Part shown: positions 44,187 through 54,103 of the stretch, in pieces
Position numbering within the stretch: the first letter of the stretch is position 1
Layout of the letters: each line of letters starts with the position of its first letter
DNA from: Pseudanabaena sp. PCC 7367
Lineage (GTDB): Bacteria; Cyanobacteriota; Cyanobacteriia; Pseudanabaenales; Pseudanabaenaceae
Direction of reading: 5' to 3'
Assembly: GCF_000317065.1 (NCBI RefSeq)
Contig: NC_019690.1
Coordinates: 124,001 to 188,000 of the forward strand
Length of the DNA stretch: 64,000 bases
The notes under the pieces: model-generated
The model's database searches: none
Told to the model about the DNA's origin: nothing
The model's input: only the letters and a program-made list of their open reading frames with translations
Position numbers and translations under genes: made by a program

Positions 44187-44483
44187 ATGCCTAATTGTAA
44201 AGTGTTGGTGTTTGATGGTCATGCCGAGCTAGAAAATCATACTCTCATAATCCATGCGCCAGATATGGATGCAGCGAAGCATTGGACTAGGGATTATGAT
44301 ATGCTGCTTTCCTTTGTGCGTCGCTACCCCCAGGCGACCTGGTTCAAAATTACGATCGCTGGTAAGCCATACTTACCCAAATCTCGGATCGACCACCAAC
44401 CACAAAAGAATCATCAATCAGAAGAGGGGAAAGATATACCCTCGCAGCTACCAGAGACATCATTTCCCGCTGAACCCCACTAG
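44187..44483 (+). CDS. Small hypothetical protein
   Basis: 98 residues: an alpha/beta-like N-terminal half (NCKVLVFDGHAELENHTLII, DAAKHWTRDYDMLLSFVRRY) and a disordered Gln/Pro/Glu tail. No family recognised. Preceded by GAGGAAG about 10 bases before the start, which supports it as real. Confidence 0.5.
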   Translation: MPNCKVLVFDGHAELENHTLIIHAPDMDAAKHWTRDYDMLLSFVRRYPQATWFKITIAGKPYLPKSRIDHQPQKNHQSEEGKDIPSQLPETSFPAEPH

Positions 44484-44702
44484 TTAAAGGTTAACAATGG
44501 CGTTTAACAATGGTGATTAGCTCAAGTTTGACTCAGCCGCAATCGGGAACGCAGAAGAACATATAGAAGAATATATATTAGTTGGTTTGGCGCAAGAAGC
44601 GAATAAGGGCGGAGTAATAATTAAATATTAGGCATCATTACGATCGCTAGACGGGGTCAATTAGCGCTTGGCAAAAACCGACTGACTATGGCGGAGCCGT
44701 CT

Positions 44703-44730
44703 TATGAACCGATTCGCAATGGGGTTCATA
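44703..44730. promoter_or_regulatory. Inverted repeat before membrane protein gene
   Basis: TATGAACC (44703-44710) and GGTTCATA (44723-44730), perfect 8-bp arms with 12-base loop, 40 bases before the gene at 44770. Rest of the 286-base gap shows nothing else. Confidence 0.4.
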
Positions 44731-44769
44731 TGCCAGAATGAGCAAGAAGGAACAGGAACATAATGAACT

Positions 44770-45315
44770 ATGGCGACTTCTTTGAAGCAAGCGATTACAA
44801 CTGCGAATCAACATCTCAATAACAAAGCAGAGCAGCAGTTTCAGCAATATTTACAATGCCGCTTCGGTCAATTTGTCTCTATTGCTGCCTTAGCGATCGT
44901 GCCATTCCTTCTTTTTGTAGGCATCGCCAATGCCAGCATGTTTCAGGCCGAACCACGTTCCGCCACTCTGCCTGGCGATGATCGCCCTACCAAAGACCTG
45001 CCCCTGCCTCAGTTTAAGCCTAGCTTTAATCCCGCTGATGCCAATCCATCTGTGACTGTGATTAATACTTTTCTGGCTACCCTGCTTGGTGGTGGTGGCC
45101 TGGTGGCGCTATGGCGGGTTAAAAATGAAACCGATGCCAAAGCCCATGAATTTAGCATCAAATTGCTCACCATGCAAAAGGAGCTATTGGAATCCAATCG
45201 CACTGAAGTGGTGCAATATTTTGAGAACCGCACCGCTGGAATTACCGAAGAACTGAGATTAATCCGCGATCGGCTGGTAGTTCTAGAACATGAAGTTTCG
45301 CAGTTGCTCAAATAA
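44770..45315 (+). CDS. Membrane protein with C-terminal coiled coil
   Basis: 181 residues: a cytoplasmic helix, TM1 near 36-55 (IAALAIVPFLLFVGIANA), a proline-rich loop, TM2 near 98-115 (TFLATLLGGGGLVALW) and a ~60-residue coiled coil to the end. Topology recalls small holin-like or phage-associated proteins, but no family is certain. Faces a convergent conserved hypothetical gene. Confidence 0.55.
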   Translation: MATSLKQAITTANQHLNNKAEQQFQQYLQCRFGQFVSIAALAIVPFLLFVGIANASMFQAEPRSATLPGDDRPTKDLPLPQFKPSFNPADANPSVTVINTFLATLLGGGGLVALWRVKNETDAKAHEFSIKLLTMQKELLESNRTEVVQYFENRTAGITEELRLIRDRLVVLEHEVSQLLK

Positions 45316-45323
45316 GCCCCATC

Positions 45324-45968
45324 TCACAAACTCCAACTGGTTAAAAAACGAGTCGATCGCACTGTGCCTTTGACCAGTTCTGCCCCTGGTTCCTGAACAC
45401 AGATCGCAAAAGTTGAAGCCAATTCCGTCTTGAGTAATAAAATCGCCGTATTGTGTCTCTGCAAACTCAGCCGACCTACGATCGCCAAAACCAAATCAGG
45501 ATTATCATTGATTTCTAGCAAACTAAAGGTACGCTCAGCGTAGATCAATCCTGGTAAGGGCTCGCTCATTTCTTTGATCCGAATATCTTCCAGTTGATAT
45601 TGCTGTGGTGAAATCAAAAATAGGGTTGAACAGGGTGGCTCTTGGGTGGCTAGTTTGATTACAGCCTGCTGGCGTTTGGCCAATTGTTGGCGCTGGGAAT
45701 GGTATAACTGTGCCTTGGGTTCGTAGAGCCAGACTAAATAGCAATTGGCCGCGATCGTCACCACGAATCGATCGCCCCGATAGCTCAGCCGCAAAATAAA
45801 CTTCAGTAGCCGATCGCCTTTGGGCATCATCCGAAAATAGCTGTAGAAATCATTACCCACCGCGATTGCCGCCATTGGTAAATCAATATCTTCGACCTTA
45901 ATGTGGCAGGGAAGATATTGCTGGCGGGAAGTTAACACCAGAAATGGGGTCGGGTCAATACCTGACAT
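45324..45968 (-). CDS. Cyanobacterial hypothetical protein
   Basis: 214 residues, soluble, mixed alpha/beta (FILRLSYRGDRFVVTIAANCYLVWLYEP, LLEINDNPDLVLAIVGRL). No signal peptide or TM. No domain recognised. Ends 9 bases from the convergent membrane protein gene. Conserved-looking codon use and length support a real gene. Confidence 0.6.
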   Translation of the reverse strand: MSGIDPTPFLVLTSRQQYLPCHIKVEDIDLPMAAIAVGNDFYSYFRMMPKGDRLLKFILRLSYRGDRFVVTIAANCYLVWLYEPKAQLYHSQRQQLAKRQQAVIKLATQEPPCSTLFLISPQQYQLEDIRIKEMSEPLPGLIYAERTFSLLEINDNPDLVLAIVGRLSLQRHNTAILLLKTELASTFAICVQEPGAELVKGTVRSTRFLTSWSL

Positions 45969-46120
45969 CTACAACCTGCATCGATTTACTTAAGATTCAC
46001 TTAGGGCTAGCAGTAAAATTTGGGAGCCTGATTCCGTCCTACTATAGCAATGAAACGATCCAGAAATAAAGAGGATTACAGGATCATTTTATAGCTATTT
46101 ACAGTTTATTTAGCCAGCCC

Positions 46121-47272
46121 TCAAATTTGCCGATCGCGCCTTGGTTGATCCAGCAATCGGCTCACCGACTTCACCTTCAAACCGCCATCATATTGCCAGA
46201 AATGATCAGCGATCGGCTCAGCTTCATCATACTCATCTCCATGATCAGCAAAAAGCACATCCTCAGGATTGCCAAATAAAATCGTTGTTTGCTGAAAGCT
46301 TTCCTCGCTCGATTGCTCTGCGGCTTGGGCGGAATTCTCCACCAGACCATTCTTCAGCGGACGGTGAGGGGAAGGTTCTTGCTTGATCGCAGCTTGGGGT
46401 GTTTGGGCTGGGGGGGTGATCGCCTCGATTCTCCGCGCTACCCGCGAGGGAATACCATAGTCATAGACAATATGTCCCTGGCCAGCGATCACCAGAATCT
46501 GGTAATCCGGTTGTCGTTGATGAAACTGCACAATGCTATCCGCCATGGTTTCGTCCCACAGCACCTGGGCCGCAAAGAATCTTTCAAACCGATCATTTTT
46601 GCCACTTGTTTTGCTGGCATTAGCCTCGGGATTAGAATCAGAATCATTATCCTGGTGGTGGTGATGGTGCATTGCAAAGATATCACCGAGCATTTGGCGA
46701 TAGCCACGATTGGGAGCAAAGTCCAGATCAGTGATCACTTGCTCCAAGGGCGGAATATGAACCTGTTCCGCCTCCGCCAGATTAGCTAGTCCTGCTTTGG
46801 CCACCTTGCGAGTGATTTCCGTGGGCGTGTTCATAGCGATCACCGGCAGGTTATGTTCCTTGGCATAGCGAATTAAGGGCGCATAATATCGCCAGTCATA
46901 GCCCCAGCGCTCTTCATATTCGGTCTTTCGCAATAGTTCAGTTTCGTCAATCTTGCCAGCCAGATAATCATCCACTGCACCTTGAAATGGTCGCTGGAAC
47001 ATCTCCACCGCGATCGCCACTTTGGGATTTTTTTGGTGCAACGCCATCAAAATCCGCAGTTGTTCTTCGTGATCCTGGGGGTTGGTGTGCATTTCACCCA
47101 GATAAATAATCTGCGATTGGCTCAGCTCGGTAAAAATGCTGTAGTTATTACTGGTTTGGGTCTGTTGCTGCGAGGTTTGGGTTAGGGCGATCGGATTATG
47201 GCTGCAAGCAGTGGTGGTGCCAATCAACAGCAGACTGAATGAAAGTGTGAGCAGACGGCGCGGGGGAAACAT
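46121..47272 (-). CDS. ChaN-family (DUF399) lipoprotein
   Basis: About 383 residues. ATG 47272 gives a signal peptide (RRLLTLSFSLLLIGTTTAC) with a possible lipobox Cys. The core IIYLGEMHTNPQDHEEQLRI, VAIAVEMFQRPFQ, WGYDWRYYAPLIRYAKEHNLPVIAMNTP and ILVIAGQGHIVYDYGIP matches the ChaN/PF04187 fold, related to haem-binding and Tiki/EreA proteins. A His-rich stretch HHHHHQD (about 200) may bind metal or haem. C-terminal ~70 residues carry acidic low-complexity sequence. Possibly in iron or haem handling at the cell surface. Confidence 0.8.
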   Translation of the reverse strand: MFPPRRLLTLSFSLLLIGTTTACSHNPIALTQTSQQQTQTSNNYSIFTELSQSQIIYLGEMHTNPQDHEEQLRILMALHQKNPKVAIAVEMFQRPFQGAVDDYLAGKIDETELLRKTEYEERWGYDWRYYAPLIRYAKEHNLPVIAMNTPTEITRKVAKAGLANLAEAEQVHIPPLEQVITDLDFAPNRGYRQMLGDIFAMHHHHHQDNDSDSNPEANASKTSGKNDRFERFFAAQVLWDETMADSIVQFHQRQPDYQILVIAGQGHIVYDYGIPSRVARRIEAITPPAQTPQAAIKQEPSPHRPLKNGLVENSAQAAEQSSEESFQQTTILFGNPEDVLFADHGDEYDEAEPIADHFWQYDGGLKVKSVSRLLDQPRRDRQI

Positions 47273-47396
47273 AGGGCGATCGAGGTAAATATGGGGTGAA
47301 ATGGAGCGCAGATCGGGCAAATTGCCACTAATTACACTAATTACAAGTAGTTGGATTTAGGATACCCGTAGGTGGGAGCCAAACCAATCAACTACG

Positions 47397-47876
47397 TCAA
47401 CTTAAATTAACCAGAATATCGCCTTCGCTTTCTTGAAACTCAAGCTGAACCAAGGGCTGATCTGCAGGCCCTGCTAAAACTGACCCGTCGCTAAGCGCAA
47501 ATTTGGAATCATGGCAAGGGCACACCATCGCGTTTTCGGCTGGCTTCCAACTCACCTTGCATTGTTTGTGGGGGCAGGTGGGATCATAGGCCACGATCGC
47601 ATCGGTGTCGGGATCACGCACCATAATCACCGGCACATCGCCATCTAGATTCAAAACCGAGCCTTCTGCATCCAATTCGGCAACGGTGGCAATTTTTGTA
47701 AAACTGCTGGTAGATTCTGGTGCATCTTGATCCGGCTGATCTGGAGCCTGATCTGCAGCAGGACTTGTGGTTTCATTAACATTACTGGTGCCATCAGCAC
47801 AGGCAGCGATCGCCACAGGCAGCGAACCGGCCATACAGCTAATTCCAACCCAACCCATAAAATCACGGCGATTCAT
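47397..47876 (-). CDS. Rieske [2Fe-2S] lipoprotein
   Basis: 159 residues. N-terminal MNRRDFMGW is a twin-arginine signal with lipobox-like PVAIAAC; ATG 47876 chosen to keep RR near the start. A Ser/Asp/Pro linker is followed by a Rieske domain with cluster ligands C-P-H (YDPTCPHKQC) and C-P-C-H (VCPCHDSKF). Lacks the cytochrome b6f PetC membrane anchor; probably an extracytoplasmic electron carrier of unknown partner. Confidence 0.85.
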   Translation of the reverse strand: MNRRDFMGWVGISCMAGSLPVAIAACADGTSNVNETTSPAADQAPDQPDQDAPESTSSFTKIATVAELDAEGSVLNLDGDVPVIMVRDPDTDAIVAYDPTCPHKQCKVSWKPAENAMVCPCHDSKFALSDGSVLAGPADQPLVQLEFQESEGDILVNLS

Positions 47877-48408
47877 TAGTAGTATGTTCCCCACTCGGCT
47901 TGGTTATGCTTGCTTTGGTGATTGGGCCCCAATGGCTTAGATTTAATTAGACTTAAATCGATCGCTCCGGGTTTATTTTGCGCCTACTTAGGGTTTAGCT
48001 AATTAGCCCGATACCTAGTAGCCCTAGTAGCCTAACTATGCTCCCAACCAAAAACCATAGCTTAAAGACAGTCTCTGGCATGTATGTTAATGATATACAC
48101 GCGCCTTTATTCTAGCTGAGAATTCTTAGAATTTGCGGTTTTTCAGCTTAGCTACTCGTGATTAGCGTTTTTTGTTTACATGTCGTCACACTTGAATATT
48201 GAATACTGATGCAATGATATCTGTTACAGATATTGCCCCAACCCTTCAAGCTAAATAAAAAATACCAAAAAACTGTGGGTTAAACAAAGTAGATTTAGCA
48301 TATGCTCCTAGCTGACAATAGGTAAAAGATCATCTTTCATAAGAGTTTTACTAACCCCCTAAACATGACTTATGACAGTAAACTTAGTTAGCAAAGGAGG
48401 CTAGTATT
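47877..48408. other. Intergenic region with one palindrome
   Basis: 532 bases, no coding frame. Holds a perfect palindrome ATATCTG-TTA-CAGATAT (48217-48233). Upstream side likely has promoters for the divergent Rieske and AAA ATPase genes. GGAGG precedes the ATPase start by 8 bases. Confidence 0.45.
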
Positions 48409-49593
48409 ATGAAGATTGTTGCTATCAAAATAAAAAACTATCGCCTTTTTAAATCGTTAGAGATAAAAGATATTCCAGCATTTTGCGTCATTATCGGCGC
48501 TAATGGTACAGGCAAATCCACCCTGTTTGATATCTTTGGTTTTCTGCGAGATGCCCTGAAAAATAATATCCGCCAAGCTCTCCAAGTACGCGGTGGTTTT
48601 AGTGAAGTCATCACAAGAGACTCAGATACAGAGAATATTGAGATCGAATTAAAATTTCGGATGAAAATCCTGGAAACCGAGCGATTAGTTACTTATTTAT
48701 TAGTCGTGGGGCAAGAGAAAAAACGTCCTGTCGTCAAACGAGAAATTCTTAAATATAAACGTGGTGAATACGGATCTCCTTATCACTTTTTAGACTTTCA
48801 AAAAGGAAAAGGCTATGCGATTACAAATGAAGAAGACTTTGAAAAAACCGACGAAGAACTAGAACGCGAAGAACAGCAACTAGAATCACAAGATATTTTA
48901 GCGATCAAAGGCTTAGGACAATTCCAACGTTTTAAAGCCGCCAGTGCTTTTCGTTCTCTCATAGAAAACTGGCATGTTTCTGATTTTCATATTAGCGAAG
49001 CCAGGGGCAGCAAAGATGCCCTCTATGCTGAACATTTATCTCCCACCGGAGACAATATAGCAGTGGTAGCACAATATATTCATGAAGAGCATCCAGATAT
49101 CTTCAAAGAAATTCTTGACAAAATGCGCGATCGCATCCCTGGTGTTTCTGAGGTTGAGGCGAAAAATACCGAAGACGGTAGATTAATCCTCCGCTTTCAA
49201 GACCAAGCCTTCAAAGATCCATTTATCGATCGCTATGTCTCTGACGGCACGATGAAAATGTTTGCCTATCTAATTTTGCTCTTTGACCCAAAACCCCATC
49301 CTTTGCTTTGTGTTGAAGAACCTGAAAACCAACTCTACCCAACTTTGCTTCATGAATTAGCTGAAGAATTTGCTAGCTATAGCGATCGTGGCGGTCAAGT
49401 TTTTGTCTCCACTCATTCCCCTGATTTTCTTAACGCAGTGCCCTTTAGCAGTATTTTTTGGCTCACCAAAGAACAAGGGATCACCACAATCCACAGAGCC
49501 GCTGACAACAATGTCCTTAAAAACTTGATTGAAGCAGGAGACCTACCTGGCTACTTATGGAACCAGGGCTGGTTTCAAGGAGTTTTTCCCTGA
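48409..49593 (+). CDS. AAA/ABC-type ATPase (OLD/RloA-like)
   Basis: 394 residues. Walker A GANGTGKST at 30-38, a coiled central region with EELEREEQQLESQ, Walker B LLCVEEPENQLYP near 301-313 and VSTHSPDFLNAVPF as the switch His. This is the SMC/OLD-like AAA_21 family. The next gene overlaps by TGATG and encodes a TOPRIM-like DUF4276 protein, the order known in several phage defence modules (PARIS-like, OLD-like, Rlo). Defence role is inferred. Confidence 0.85.
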   Translation: MKIVAIKIKNYRLFKSLEIKDIPAFCVIIGANGTGKSTLFDIFGFLRDALKNNIRQALQVRGGFSEVITRDSDTENIEIELKFRMKILETERLVTYLLVVGQEKKRPVVKREILKYKRGEYGSPYHFLDFQKGKGYAITNEEDFEKTDEELEREEQQLESQDILAIKGLGQFQRFKAASAFRSLIENWHVSDFHISEARGSKDALYAEHLSPTGDNIAVVAQYIHEEHPDIFKEILDKMRDRIPGVSEVEAKNTEDGRLILRFQDQAFKDPFIDRYVSDGTMKMFAYLILLFDPKPHPLLCVEEPENQLYPTLLHELAEEFASYSDRGGQVFVSTHSPDFLNAVPFSSIFWLTKEQGITTIHRAADNNVLKNLIEAGDLPGYLWNQGWFQGVFP

Positions 49594-50174
49594 TGTCCTA
49601 CGACTTAATTTTTCTAGTGGAAGAACCTTCAATGAAAATTGTTTTAGATCAGCTTATACCAAAACTAATTCCCACCACCATCACTTATATTTGTATTGCG
49701 CACCAAGGTAAACAAGATCTTGTTAGATCTATACCTATTAAAATCAAAGCTTTTCAATTTAGCCCATCGCTCCAGTTTGTGATTGTCCATGATCAAGACT
49801 CCCATGACTGTAAAAAACTTAAGACAGAGTTACTAAGAATTTGCCAAGATAGCGGAAAGCCGGATGCTTTGATTCGTATAGTTTGCCGTGAATTAGAATC
49901 CTGGTTTTTAGGTGATCTAGCCGCTGTTGAAAAAGCCTATAAGCTTAAAATTGGCAGCCTCAGTAAAAAACAAAACCAACAAAAATTTCGCAATCCGGAT
50001 CAACTGCATTCCGCTAAACAAGAACTTAAGAAATTAGTAACCACATATTATCCTGGTACTAATTCTAAAAACATAGCCCCCTACCTATCTATTACCGAAA
50101 ACAAATCCCATAGCTTTCAAGTTTTTTGTATAGGAGTCCAGGGAATTTTAGAAAGAGTTGGTAATAATATTTAA
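49593..50174 (+). CDS. DUF4276/TOPRIM-like effector
   Basis: 193 residues. FLVEEPSMKIVLDQLIPKLI supplies the TOPRIM-type Glu, and VIVHDQDSHDC a D-x-D; RELESWFLGD is the DUF4276 signature, with NPDQLHSAKQELK later. Starts on the ATG of TGATG, overlapping the ATPase stop, so it is translationally coupled. Predicted metal-dependent nuclease-like protein controlled by the ATPase, by analogy with ATPase-TOPRIM defence pairs. Confidence 0.8.
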   Translation: MSYDLIFLVEEPSMKIVLDQLIPKLIPTTITYICIAHQGKQDLVRSIPIKIKAFQFSPSLQFVIVHDQDSHDCKKLKTELLRICQDSGKPDALIRIVCRELESWFLGDLAAVEKAYKLKIGSLSKKQNQQKFRNPDQLHSAKQELKKLVTTYYPGTNSKNIAPYLSITENKSHSFQVFCIGVQGILERVGNNI

Positions 50175-50238
50175 AAGGAAACTACAGTTTTGTAGTCACG
50201 ATAAGGAGCCAGAATACAGGAATTTGTAGCCTGGAAGC

Positions 50239-51438
50239 TTAAAATGATTTATGGCTAAGGGTTTGATAGTAGGCTTGCTCCAGTTTTTTGCTAATTTCTG
50301 CCCAGGAAAGTTGCGCCGCGATCGCATCTAAATCCACCTTGGGCATAGTGCCATTGGCGATCGCCGCCACCGCCTGATCAAACGCCACTAGCCATTCTGA
50401 CTTGGTTGTCCCCGCCAGGGTGACCCAGGGAAAACTGCGAGAGAGCATGGCACATTCACCCACTTCTGAGCATAGCACTGGGGTAGCGGTGGCCATATAT
50501 TCAGCATATTTAATTGGAAAACGGCTCTGGTTAAAAGATGTATCCGCCAGGTTTAATAGCCCCAGGTCGATCGCGGCGGAAAATTCACGGGTCTTTTGCG
50601 ATGGAATATGACCAAACATCTCCACCCTGGCTTTGACCTCGTCTGGCACTTGCTGCCATTCACCCATTAGCTCCAGGATCTCGGTAGTGATGCCACAAAT
50701 CGCAAACCGGAGCTGGGGATAGCGCTCGATGTTATTAGCGATCGCCTCAAAGCACCAGTCTGGACTAGCAAAAGTTCTGCCCATAAAACCAACATAGAGG
50801 GCATCTGGTTGCATACCAAAATTCTTTCTGGCCGTGGCCTTGTCCAGCACATCAAACCCCCAGAAACCATTGTGGATGATGCTCACATCCTTAGCCTGAC
50901 GTTGCTTTGCCCGTTCCGCCAGGAAGTGACTACAAGTTGTCACGTGGTCGGCTTGGGCAGGGAAATTTTGCTCAATTCGGGAGATCCAATATTTTTGCCA
51001 CTTGGCCACAAACTGCTTGGGGCGGACATCGGTCGCAATCACCCCACCCAGCCACAGATCGTCCCAGTCATAAAATCTTACTTTGGCTTTATGCTTGAGC
51101 GAAAATTGCCAGGGTAGCCCAGCACTCAAGAAGGGTTGAAACACATGCGCCACATCACAGGCCGGATAGTCCACCAGGGCACGACGCAGCGCATTCAAGG
51201 GGTGATTAGTAGCGCTAAAGTATCTTTGGCCAGGGAAAGACGGCAGGACATGGTAGGGGATCTGATCGCGCAATTCGGTTCTGGCCTTGGAGTTAGTATC
51301 GCCATCACCTGCAAAGATGGTGACCTGGTGACCCAGTTTGGTTAAGCCGATCGCCAGATTATGAAATCTAAAATAGGTTCCGGCCTGACCAATGCTATCG
51401 ACCAGGAAGTTGATTTTTAAGGGCTGCTGAGATTGCAT
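50239..51438 (-). CDS. Glycosyltransferase, GT4-like
   Basis: 399 residues with GT-B layout: N-terminal INFLVDSIGQAGTYFRFHNLAIGLTKLGHQVTIF, a linker IHNGFWGFDVLDKATARKNFG, and a C-terminal SQKTREFSAAIDLGLLNLADT, IKYAEYMATATPVLCSEVGE nucleotide-sugar site. Probably adds a sugar to a surface glycan; it begins the polysaccharide region. Substrate unknown. Confidence 0.82.
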   Translation of the reverse strand: MQSQQPLKINFLVDSIGQAGTYFRFHNLAIGLTKLGHQVTIFAGDGDTNSKARTELRDQIPYHVLPSFPGQRYFSATNHPLNALRRALVDYPACDVAHVFQPFLSAGLPWQFSLKHKAKVRFYDWDDLWLGGVIATDVRPKQFVAKWQKYWISRIEQNFPAQADHVTTCSHFLAERAKQRQAKDVSIIHNGFWGFDVLDKATARKNFGMQPDALYVGFMGRTFASPDWCFEAIANNIERYPQLRFAICGITTEILELMGEWQQVPDEVKARVEMFGHIPSQKTREFSAAIDLGLLNLADTSFNQSRFPIKYAEYMATATPVLCSEVGECAMLSRSFPWVTLAGTTKSEWLVAFDQAVAAIANGTMPKVDLDAIAAQLSWAEISKKLEQAYYQTLSHKSF

Positions 51439-51460
51439 ATGGGTTCGAGTTTTAGTTCAG

Positions 51461-51492
51461 ATATTCAAATATTCAAATATTCAGATATTCAG
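51461..51492. repeat. Four tandem 8-bp repeats in intergenic region
   Basis: ATATTCAA twice then ATATTCAG twice, without interruption. The surrounding 520 bases between divergent glycosyltransferase genes (51439-51958) show no other coding frame. Confidence 0.7.
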
Positions 51493-51958
51493 TGCAAATG
51501 CATCTACTTGTGACATTTAGATGCAGGTTACAGCATATTTCAATTCAAATTAAGACAAAGCGATTTTGGATCTCAGTCTCTAGCAATAGATTCCGTAACC
51601 CTGCCTACCGTCCGCTTATGAATTGCAATTAGCTATCTATAAGGATGGTTATATGCCGATCGGGCGGGGCTCTTTTCTTGGGGATGCAAATTAGATCCAA
51701 ATTGGATGCAGACGCTTAGCAATATAATCCATATTTCCTCGCAGTTCCTAGCCATAAAGATACTTTTGTTATACTCTTGCCAGTTGCAAAGGCATGATCG
51801 CTGTTTTGAACGGTTTTGGCATCGCCGCGATCGCCGCTAAGACCAATCATTACCCATTGGTTTATTTCGTTATTTCGTTGCAGCAACCACACCATTAGGG
51901 ATTAATAAGATTGATAAGACTGTTAATGACTGAAAAGATCAAGGACTGAATCGCCACC

Positions 51959-53191
51959 ATGAATGTTTTGCATATCAATCAGTCGGATCTTGTCGGTGGT
52001 GCTTCGATCGCGGGTTATCGCTTACATCAAGGTTTGCTGGGGCAAGGGGTTGAATCCCGATTAATTGCGGGCGGCAAAATATCTGGTAGTGAGCAGGTGA
52101 CCACAATTCCAGCACGGGATTATCGCCGGGAGAAGCTGTTAAATCGCCTCACCAGTCAACTCAGCCTGCATTATCTGCATATCTCTGGCACGTTTAAGAT
52201 TCAAGACCACAGCTTCTATCAAGCTGCCAATGTGTTGAATTTGCATAATTTGCATGGTGATTATTTTAATTATTTAGCGCTGCCCAGCCTGACTGAGCAT
52301 AAGCCGGCGGTTTGGACGCTCCATGATATGTGGAGTTTTACTGGCCATTGCAGCTACAGCTATGATTGCGATCGCTGGAAAACTGGTTGTGGCCAATGTC
52401 CCTATCCAGAGACCTACCCCGCCATTACCAAAGATATATCAGGCTGGGAGTGGAAACTCAAAAATTGGCTGTATGGGCGTTCTCAGCTGGCGATCGTAGC
52501 GCCGAGTAAATGGCTCTATGAGCAGGCTCAGCAAAGCATGTTTAGTCAATCTGCCAAAATCCACCACATCCCCTATGGCCTGGATACGGATCTATATCGC
52601 CCGATCGACAAGGCCATGTGCCGCGAAGTGCTGGGGATTCCTGCGGCCAAAAAAGTATTAATGTTCAGCGCCCAATCGTTGAATAATCGACGCAAAGGGG
52701 CAGATTTGCTAATTCAAGCCCTGGCGCAACTGCCTGAACCATTAAAAGCAGAAATTGTGTTACTCACCCTGGGCAAGCTGGGGGCTAATCTATTTCAGCA
52801 AACTAAGATTGAAACCCTGGCGCTGGGCTATCTGGATAGCGATCGAATTAAGGCGATTGCCTATGGTGCGGCGGATTTGTTTATTTTGCCGACCCGTGCT
52901 GATAATTTGCCGCTGGTGCTGCAAGAGAGTATGGCCTGTGGTACGCCAATGGTTTCCTTTGCGGTGGGTGGAGTGCCTGATCTGGTGCGCCCTGGTATTA
53001 CTGGTGAACTGGCGCGGCCAGAGGATGCTAGTCATTTGTCTGAGCAGATTGCCAAGCTGTTGGAAGATGACCAATTGCGCCAGCAGATGGGTGAAAACTG
53101 CCGATCGATCGCGGTGGCTGAATATGCCCTGGCGGTGCAGGCAAAGGCTTATATGAAAGTTTATGATCGATTATTGAAGCCAGGGGAATAG
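51959..53191 (+). CDS. Glycosyltransferase family 4
   Basis: 410 residues, GT-B. INQSDLVGGASIAGYRLHQGL at the N-terminus, LHDMWSFTGHC, a Cys-containing CDRWKTGCGQCPYP segment, the linker IPYGLDTDLYRP and the donor-site PLVLQESMACGTPMVSFAVGGVPDLV with E-x7-E. Typical of cyanobacterial exopolysaccharide glycosyltransferases. Cys pairs may be structural. Confidence 0.88.
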   Translation: MNVLHINQSDLVGGASIAGYRLHQGLLGQGVESRLIAGGKISGSEQVTTIPARDYRREKLLNRLTSQLSLHYLHISGTFKIQDHSFYQAANVLNLHNLHGDYFNYLALPSLTEHKPAVWTLHDMWSFTGHCSYSYDCDRWKTGCGQCPYPETYPAITKDISGWEWKLKNWLYGRSQLAIVAPSKWLYEQAQQSMFSQSAKIHHIPYGLDTDLYRPIDKAMCREVLGIPAAKKVLMFSAQSLNNRRKGADLLIQALAQLPEPLKAEIVLLTLGKLGANLFQQTKIETLALGYLDSDRIKAIAYGAADLFILPTRADNLPLVLQESMACGTPMVSFAVGGVPDLVRPGITGELARPEDASHLSEQIAKLLEDDQLRQQMGENCRSIAVAEYALAVQAKAYMKVYDRLLKPGE

Positions 53192-53206
53192 GCAACTTCA
53201 GTTAGC

Positions 53207-54103
53207 TTAATTATTTAATCCATATACATTCAACACCGCGATTAAATCCCAAAAACTTTTTAACTCCGATAATTTCTGAGGACTCAACAGCTTCCAGAGC
53301 AAATGCCGCTTTGGTAAAAAACTAATCGAGTTCATCAGCTTCACCTTAGCCACCACATCTTGATAATTTTCATCCACGGTTCTAAATAGATCGCTCCAAT
53401 AATCAGACGCATACTTACTCACCATCGTGGCGATCTCCTGACGGCGCTGCTCCCCGCCGCTGCTGGTTTTATGGTCATCGTGATATCGATAAATCGAATA
53501 AAACCGAGGCGCATATTCAAATTGCCCCACTTGGGCAGCCCGCACAAACCAATCCCAATCCATCACATAATCCAGGCTTACATTCAACTCGCCCACCTTG
53601 TCCCACAGGCTCCTAGTCCAAAAGGTACTCGGTTGCAGAATTGGATTTTGGTAAGTGAGCATCTGCTTGTCGATCGGCATAGATATCTGAGCGTCACTAG
53701 CTAACGAACCCAGATCCTGGTTGATCGTCAGGCCACCACCATGAATGACTAGCATTTCTGCGGTGCGATCTCTAAATTTAAGGCCAATGTCCAGCAATGT
53801 CCCCGGCAGATACATATCATCGGAATTGAGCCAGCACAGCACCTGACCCGAACTGCGCCGCATCCCCTGATTGATCGCATCCGATTGCCCCTGGTCTGGT
53901 TGAGAATGCCAATAGGCAATTTGATCATCATAGGCTTGCAGAATCTCGACCGTATGATCGGTGCTGCCCCCATCGATCACAATCACTTCGAGGTGGGGAT
54001 AATTTTGCCCCAATACCGAAAGCAACGTTTCTTCTATGTATTTCCCCTGGTTATAGGAAGGAATAACTACTGTAATTACCGGGTAGGTTTGGCGTTCTAG
54101 CAT
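53207..54103 (-). CDS. Glycosyltransferase family 2
   Basis: 298 residues, GT-A: TVVIPSYNQGKYIEETLLSVLGQ, VIVIDGGSTDHT, CWLNSDDMYLPG (metal-binding Asp-Asp) and YVMDWDWFVRAAQVG acceptor region. A cytosolic or membrane-associated sugar transferase. Convergent with the preceding GT4 gene, 15 bases apart. Confidence 0.88.
   Translation of the reverse strand: MLERQTYPVITVVIPSYNQGKYIEETLLSVLGQNYPHLEVIVIDGGSTDHTVEILQAYDDQIAYWHSQPDQGQSDAINQGMRRSSGQVLCWLNSDDMYLPGTLLDIGLKFRDRTAEMLVIHGGGLTINQDLGSLASDAQISMPIDKQMLTYQNPILQPSTFWTRSLWDKVGELNVSLDYVMDWDWFVRAAQVGQFEYAPRFYSIYRYHDDHKTSSGGEQRRQEIATMVSKYASDYWSDLFRTVDENYQDVVAKVKLMNSISFLPKRHLLWKLLSPQKLSELKSFWDLIAVLNVYGLNN

Noticed and set aside
46289-46789. 166-codon frame opposite the ChaN-like gene
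   Set aside because: Opposite strand to a clear lipoprotein gene; Ile/Val-rich shadow.
51461-51492. CRISPR-like repeats
   Set aside because: Only 8-bp tandem units without spacers; no cas genes.
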